Assembly (NCBI GenBank): GCA_002784795.1
Contig: PFLZ01000034.1
Span: 1-9,381 of the forward strand
Direction of reading: 5' to 3'
Origin: Candidatus Magasanikbacteria bacterium CG_4_10_14_0_8_um_filter_42_12
Lineage (GTDB): Bacteria > Patescibacteriota > Patescibacteriia > Magasanikbacterales > UBA922
Length of the DNA stretch: 9,381 nucleotides
Positions 5,727 to 9,381 of the stretch are shown one piece after another. Position 1 is the stretch's first letter. Each line of letters begins with the position of its first letter. Both the position numbers and the translations under genes were made by a program. Below the pieces are notes generated by a model. The model ran no database searches. It worked only from the letters and a program-made list of their open reading frames with translations, and was not told the origin of the DNA.

Positions 5727-7013
5727 TTATGATTCTTCGCGAGTTATCGTGGCTCCAAGTGAGGTAAGGATGGTTTCAATTTCTGGATAGCCTCTGTCAA
5801 TATGACGAATATTTTCTACAATGGTCTCCCCTTCTGCGCACAATCCTGCTGCCACATAGGCCATGCCTGCACGAAGATCTGGTGAAGCAAGTGTACGACG
5901 CACGAGTGAGGTTTTTCCATTAACAATCACGCGATGTGGATCGGCAATAATAATATTTGCGCCCATGCCATTGAGGTAATCCGCAAAAAACATACGCCCC
6001 GGATACATTTTTTCAAAGAAGAGCGTGGAACCATCGACTTGTGTTGCGAGGACAATGGCAAGGCTCATAATATCCGATGGAAAACAGGGCCATGGCTGAG
6101 AATAAAATCCTTTCACGCGCGCCCAATTTGGATCTTGTACTTTCAATGTTTGCTTTGCAGGAACAATCAATCTATCCCCTTTTGCCTCTGTCTTCACACT
6201 CAACTTTTCAAAAAAGTAGAGCATGGTACGCATATCTTCGTGATTGACAGGACCAATGTCCAATCGTCCACCAGTGATCGCTGCCAACACAACAAATGTC
6301 CCTGCATAGATATAATCGATAGGGACAGCATATGTTGTTCCGTGCAATGATACGACGCCGGTAATATGAATTTCATTTGACCCTCCACCCGTGATATCTG
6401 CTCCCATCTGATTTAGCATCATGCAGAGTTCTTTCACCTGTGGTTCAGATGCGGCATTGGTGATCACGGTATTTCCCTTTGCCAAAACAGCTGCCATGAT
6501 GACATTTTCTGTCGCAGTGACACTTGGTTCGTAGAGATGCACATCAGTTCCAGAGAGGGTTCCAGACAATGCAAAAGAATCTTCACCAGTTGTTTTGAAT
6601 GTAGCCCCCAGCGCTGTCAGACCATCAAAATGTGCAGTCATTTCACGTGGACCAATTTTATCTCCACCTGGCACAACACTTTCTACATGTCCCATACGAA
6701 CGAGCAATGGTCCAAGGAGGACGTTTGATGATCGTAGTTTTTTTGCAAGTTCTGCCGGGACCGTGGTAGTCTTGATATCCTTTGCTGTAATAAATACTTC
6801 TTTTGTCGCCTTTTCATATCGTACCTGTGCCCCAAGCGCCTCGAGCATCTCTAGCATCACATCCACATCACTGATACCAGAGACGTTTGTGAGATGGACT
6901 TCTTGTTCTGTCAAAAGTGCCGCGGCAATCATTTTCAAGACGGCATTTTTGTTTCCAATAGTTTGGACAGTTCCCTCGAGAGGTTTTCCTCCTTGAATGA
7001 CAAAACGAGACAT
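5727..7013 (-). CDS. murA: UDP-N-acetylglucosamine 1-carboxyvinyltransferase with Asp in place of active-site Cys
   Basis: MurA transfers enolpyruvate from PEP to UDP-GlcNAc, the first committed step of peptidoglycan synthesis, in the cytoplasm. The 428 residues are normal for the family. Seen: K22-N23 in GNKNAVLKMIAAALLT, R94 in KLRSSN, the mobile active-site loop PGGDKIGPRE (115-124) with R123, SVTATENVIMAA (164-175), the catalytic-base D314 in CFPSDI, R381 in SPDLRAG and R407 in HIDRGYPEIE. E. coli has Cys115 in the loop (GGCTIG), where this enzyme has D118, codon GAT at 6662-6660. Asp at this position is known in fosfomycin-resistant MurA of mycobacteria, chlamydiae and Borrelia, and it keeps activity. 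First gene of the operon with the protease, riboflavin kinase and ribH. No SD is visible before ATG 7013. Confidence 0.96.
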   Translation of the reverse strand: MSRFVIQGGKPLEGTVQTIGNKNAVLKMIAAALLTEQEVHLTNVSGISDVDVMLEMLEALGAQVRYEKATKEVFITAKDIKTTTVPAELAKKLRSSNVLLGPLLVRMGHVESVVPGGDKIGPREMTAHFDGLTALGATFKTTGEDSFALSGTLSGTDVHLYEPSVTATENVIMAAVLAKGNTVITNAASEPQVKELCMMLNQMGADITGGGSNEIHITGVVSLHGTTYAVPIDYIYAGTFVVLAAITGGRLDIGPVNHEDMRTMLYFFEKLSVKTEAKGDRLIVPAKQTLKVQDPNWARVKGFYSQPWPCFPSDIMSLAIVLATQVDGSTLFFEKMYPGRMFFADYLNGMGANIIIADPHRVIVNGKTSLVRRTLASPDLRAGMAYVAAGLCAEGETIVENIRHIDRGYPEIETILTSLGATITREES

Positions 7014-7023
7014 AAGACACGTA

Positions 7024-7052
7024 TTGTATATAAGCTAAAACTACGGTAAAAT
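7024..7052 (+). promoter_or_regulatory. Candidate promoter of the PEGA-domain gene, divergent from murA
   Basis: The plus strand reads TTGTAT (7024-7029, 4/6), a 17-nt spacer, then TAAAAT (7047-7052, 5/6). TATACT at 7053-7058 is an alternative -10. A weak AAGGA lies 11 nt before the ATG at 7098. The two divergent promoters overlap within 7047-7056, so RNA polymerase could probably not occupy both at once. Confidence 0.4.
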
Positions 7053-7079
7053 TATACTAAATTCTCATAAAAAAGTCTA
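7051..7079 (-). promoter_or_regulatory. Promoter of the murA operon
   Basis: The minus strand reads TAGACT (7079-7074, 4/6 to TTGACA), a 17-nt spacer, then TATAAT (7056-7051, perfect). The predicted start lies about 30 nt before the murA ATG. Its -10 box overlaps that of the divergent promoter for the PEGA gene. Confidence 0.6.
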
Positions 7080-7097
7080 GTAAGGAAATACGTCTCT

Positions 7098-8444
7098 ATG
7101 TGGTACCCAAATATTGTCCTGACACGGAAGGTTCGCGTATCTATCATGATCTTTCTGATTTCATGTTTTTTTATTATTTCTCCGCTCGTCATTCTCTACA
7201 CAGCGGGCTACCGATATGATAAAAGTACGCACAAGATCAAGGAAACCGGTGTGATCACTATTGATATAGCCCCACGTGATGCGGTGGTGTCGCTCAATGA
7301 TGTCGTAATTGATCAACGTATCCCCATTCATCTTCAAAATAGAGCACCTGGTTTTTACAAACTACATATATTTCGTGAAGGATATCTCCCATGGTCCATG
7401 CCAATCGAGGTCGCAAGTAAGCAAACGACGTATATAACTGATTCTGCATTGTACAAAGACGTACTGCCTACTTTTGAATATACAACACCTGAAAATCAGA
7501 TAGAAACGCATGTATCTCCCGATGCACAATATGTCGCAACAATTGTACAAGACGAGGGAGCATTCCGTGAAATATTGCTCTATGATATCGAAAAAAATAC
7601 AGAGCAAGTCGTCTGGAGAGGGACATCGGAATTGCCCCTCGGTCTTTCATGGTCTCCCTATGCACCGATTTTTTCCTTTTTCATTGCACGTCAGACTGGC
7701 AATCTGGTACAAATGATCGATGCACGTACACCCGCTGACGCCACGACATATACACTCACAAACGCAACCAGCACAGAAATACAATGGTCAGAAACAAGAC
7801 GTGATACGATGTATCTCCTAGACGAAAACCAACTGTTTGCCATGTCTGGAGGATCGACCAATCTGCTAGAACAAGTCACGTCCACATACCACTGGTACAT
7901 TGATGGTGCTCAAGACATATGGACACTTGATGATACCACGCATGCACTGTATAAAAACAGCATACTGGTACAATCATTTTCCACCATGCCTGCAACATAT
8001 AGTATCCTCGGTATCACCGGGAGATATGCACTGATTCAGACAGATCAAATGGATTTCAGAATGCTCTGGCTCGATTCTGGAGAAAGTACGACTCTGAATG
8101 CAACACATGCATTTCGTATAAAGGATCCAGCAGAGCCTGCAGGATGGATCGTCTGGTCCCCTTGGGAAGTGTTTAGCATAGATGACAATGGATCACAAAC
8201 ACTCATTACACGTACAAATAAAGCACTCTTTGATGTAACATGGTCTTCTCTCCACAAATCACTTCTCTTTGTCTTTGAAGGAGGAATTATTGTTGGATTT
8301 CATCCACAATACCGTACATCCCAAGAACTTTTTCATTACCAACATGCATGGGTAAACAGTATATCCATTGATGACACTTCATCATTTATCATTTTTGAGA
8401 GTTCTCTCAATGACAAAAGAGGTATCTACAAACGCGAGTTATAA
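7098..8444 (+). CDS. Membrane-anchored PEGA-domain protein with predicted beta-propeller
   Basis: Function unknown; a cell-surface or envelope role is inferred. The 448 residues contain one N-terminal membrane segment (about 14-35, SIMIFLISCFFIISPLVILY) after a basic RKVR, so the rest is probably outside the membrane. A PEGA-type domain follows (about 51-107): GVITIDIAPRDAVVSLNDVV, then the typical APGFYKLHIFREGYLPW. From about 130 on, repeated strands with SPDAQYVATIV, LSWSPYAPIFSFFI and similar W/S/P-rich segments suggest a TolB/WD-like beta-propeller. No enzyme residues are evident. PEGA domains are usually linked to surface-layer or extracellular proteins and are frequent in CPR. The start ATG 7098 places the basic stretch properly before the membrane segment. 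The stop codon overlaps that of the convergent SPFH gene. Confidence 0.85.
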   Translation: MWYPNIVLTRKVRVSIMIFLISCFFIISPLVILYTAGYRYDKSTHKIKETGVITIDIAPRDAVVSLNDVVIDQRIPIHLQNRAPGFYKLHIFREGYLPWSMPIEVASKQTTYITDSALYKDVLPTFEYTTPENQIETHVSPDAQYVATIVQDEGAFREILLYDIEKNTEQVVWRGTSELPLGLSWSPYAPIFSFFIARQTGNLVQMIDARTPADATTYTLTNATSTEIQWSETRRDTMYLLDENQLFAMSGGSTNLLEQVTSTYHWYIDGAQDIWTLDDTTHALYKNSILVQSFSTMPATYSILGITGRYALIQTDQMDFRMLWLDSGESTTLNATHAFRIKDPAEPAGWIVWSPWEVFSIDDNGSQTLITRTNKALFDVTWSSLHKSLLFVFEGGIIVGFHPQYRTSQELFHYQHAWVNSISIDDTSSFIIFESSLNDKRGIYKREL

Positions 8445-9290
8445 TCCACGTAACAGTGGGATACCATTGCTCGGATTTGTTGGAACATAGATGGTTCCTT
8501 CTCTGTCTTTCAAACTTTCGATATACAGATATTCGAGATAGCGCGTTGTCAGACTTTGGTTGATAATTTGTTGCGCGTCTCGCTGTCCCTCTGCTTCCAA
8601 GCGTTTTCGTTCAGCTTCTTTTTTTTCTTTTTCGAGCACAAATTCATATCGCTGTGATTCTTGTTCTGCCTGCAATTTTGCTTCGATGCTTGATGCAAGA
8701 TTTTCTGGCAGTAACACATTTCTGAGCAAGACATCTTCCACTTCTATCCCCCGAGGATTGAGTTTTGACTGCAGGACTTCGAGGATCTGCTGTGATGCCT
8801 CTCCCCTTTTTTCTGAATAAATATCTTTGACATCATACTGCGCTACAACTTCGCGAATAGTACTTCGCGTCAGTGGACGGATAACCACATTATCATAGTC
8901 GAGTCCAACATCACGATACATATCCGAGGCCTTGTCTTCCTGGAGATGATACAGTACGGTGATATCAAGAACAACATTCAAGCCTTCTTTTGTCAGAGCA
9001 CTAATAGCATCCGGCCCTGTCTTTTCTCCTTCTCCCTGTGTCACACTCATCGTATAGTCTTCGGTGCGGACACTGAGTTCTGTAATATGCACGAGTGGAT
9101 TTTTGATATGAAATCCAGATGACAGTTCTTCATCTTTTACTTTGCCAAATAATGTCTGGACACCAGTATGTCCGGCACTGACAATGGTCCAACAACTGAT
9201 TGCGAAGACAAGGGCTACGAGGAAGACCAAAAATAGAGCCCCACCTGATTTTATATACCGGCGAAGATGAGTCGGATCGAGAGTTTGCAT
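8439..9290 (-). CDS. SPFH/prohibitin-family membrane protein
   Basis: SPFH (band 7) proteins form large membrane-bound rings and modulate membrane proteases or organise membrane microdomains. This 283-residue protein has an N-terminal membrane segment (about 17-38, GGALFLVFLVALVFAISCWT). The SPFH domain follows (about 40-200), including AGHTGVQTLFGKV, GFHIKNPL, LTKEGLNVVLDITVLYHL, VIRPLTRSTIREVVAQYDV and RGIEVEDVLLRNVLLPENL, all prohibitin-like. A charged coiled-coil runs over about 200-245 (EAKLQAEQESQRYEFVLEKE and onward). The tail ends NGIPLLRGL. AGGAGA (9306-9301) lies 10 nt before ATG 9290. It could work with the envelope protease encoded about 3 kb away, by analogy with HflKC/FtsH pairings, but the two are not in one operon. 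Its partner is not identified. Confidence 0.93.
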   Translation of the reverse strand: MQTLDPTHLRRYIKSGGALFLVFLVALVFAISCWTIVSAGHTGVQTLFGKVKDEELSSGFHIKNPLVHITELSVRTEDYTMSVTQGEGEKTGPDAISALTKEGLNVVLDITVLYHLQEDKASDMYRDVGLDYDNVVIRPLTRSTIREVVAQYDVKDIYSEKRGEASQQILEVLQSKLNPRGIEVEDVLLRNVLLPENLASSIEAKLQAEQESQRYEFVLEKEKKEAERKRLEAEGQRDAQQIINQSLTTRYLEYLYIESLKDREGTIYVPTNPSNGIPLLRGL

Positions 9291-9319
9291 AGATTTAATC
9301 TCTCCTGGGTCTAATTCCC

Positions 9320-9334
9320 CGCCCCTCTGGGGCG
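9320..9334. repeat. G/C hairpin at the edge of a transposase-like gene
   Basis: CGCCCC (9320-9325) pairs with GGGGCG (9329-9334) around TCT. It has no T run, so it is not an obvious terminator. It lies 15 nt before the start of the transposase-like gene. IS200/IS605 and REP-associated transposases recognise single-stranded hairpins near element ends, so this may be the left-end hairpin. Confidence 0.5.
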
Positions 9335-9343
9335 TGATACAAT
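9335..9343 (+). promoter_or_regulatory. Extended -10 (TGATACAAT) before the transposase-like gene
   Basis: TGATACAAT fits the extended -10 pattern TGnTATAAT with 5/6 in the hexamer. Only 6 nt separate it from ATG 9350, so the transcript would begin at or near the start codon and be leaderless. No SD is possible in that gap. Confidence 0.5.
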
Positions 9344-9349
9344 AGATCC

Positions 9350-9381
9350 ATGAGTAAGTATATACACAAAAGCCACAATGT
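9350..9381 (+). CDS. Start of a probable IS200/IS605-type or REP-associated tyrosine transposase (partial)
   Basis: Only 10 codons and 2 bases are visible: MSKYIHKSHN, then V if the next codon is completed as GTN. The opening K-Y/F-x-H-x-S-H-N-V is the characteristic start of small Y1 (HUH) transposases of the IS200/IS605 and REP-associated group, where it precedes the core strand and a YH(L/I)V-type motif. An adjacent hairpin and an extended -10 fit this reading. The catalytic HUH and Tyr residues are outside the window, so the call rests on a very short match and context. The gene reads away from the SPFH gene. Confidence 0.5.
   Translation, partial: MSKYIHKSHN

Overview
This window looks like a chromosome segment from a Candidate Phyla Radiation (Patescibacteria, probably Parcubacteria-type) bacterium. 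That is an inference from four things. The genes are compact, the intergenic spaces are AT-rich, and most starts lack a clear Shine-Dalgarno (SD) sequence. The gene set is also typical of the group: a GxxExxY protein with the 'EKQY' form of its motif, a MurA with an Asp active-site loop, a PEGA plus beta-propeller membrane protein, and the start of what looks like an IS200/IS605 or REP-associated transposase. TGA is used as a stop, so the code appears to be the standard bacterial one. No rRNA, tRNA or CRISPR was seen.

Layout. 1-802 (-) is the N-terminal part of CTP synthase pyrG, cut by the window edge. 853-1242 (-) is a small AT-rich GxxExxY nuclease-like gene bracketed by a nearly perfect 25/26-bp inverted repeat. 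1357-1803 (-) is rplI (ribosomal protein bL9) with its own terminator. 1962-2810 (+) is the GTPase gene era, preceded by a leader able to form alternative hairpins. It converges on a bidirectional terminator with a two-gene operon, 3454-2907 (-). That operon encodes a 74-residue unknown protein and a 108-residue stand-alone OmpR-type winged-helix protein, and it has a textbook promoter and SD unlike the rest of the window. A hairpin-rich intergenic region (3485-3608) follows.

The main operon runs leftward from a divergent promoter near 7050: murA, an S41 C-terminal processing protease, a stand-alone riboflavin kinase, then ribH. Gaps are 3, 1 and 8 nt. It joins peptidoglycan precursor synthesis, an envelope protease and two flavin-pathway steps in one transcript. 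To the right is a PEGA/beta-propeller membrane protein (7098-8444, +). Its stop codon overlaps that of a convergent SPFH/prohibitin-type membrane protein (8439-9290, -). The last 60 bases hold a G/C hairpin, an extended -10 and the first codons of the transposase-like gene (from 9350, +).

The points most worth a second look are the inverted-repeat-bracketed GxxExxY gene, the orphan winged-helix operon, the Cys-to-Asp MurA and the transposase edge at the right end. No complete new defence or mobile system could be demonstrated. The GxxExxY cassette is the best candidate for something undescribed.
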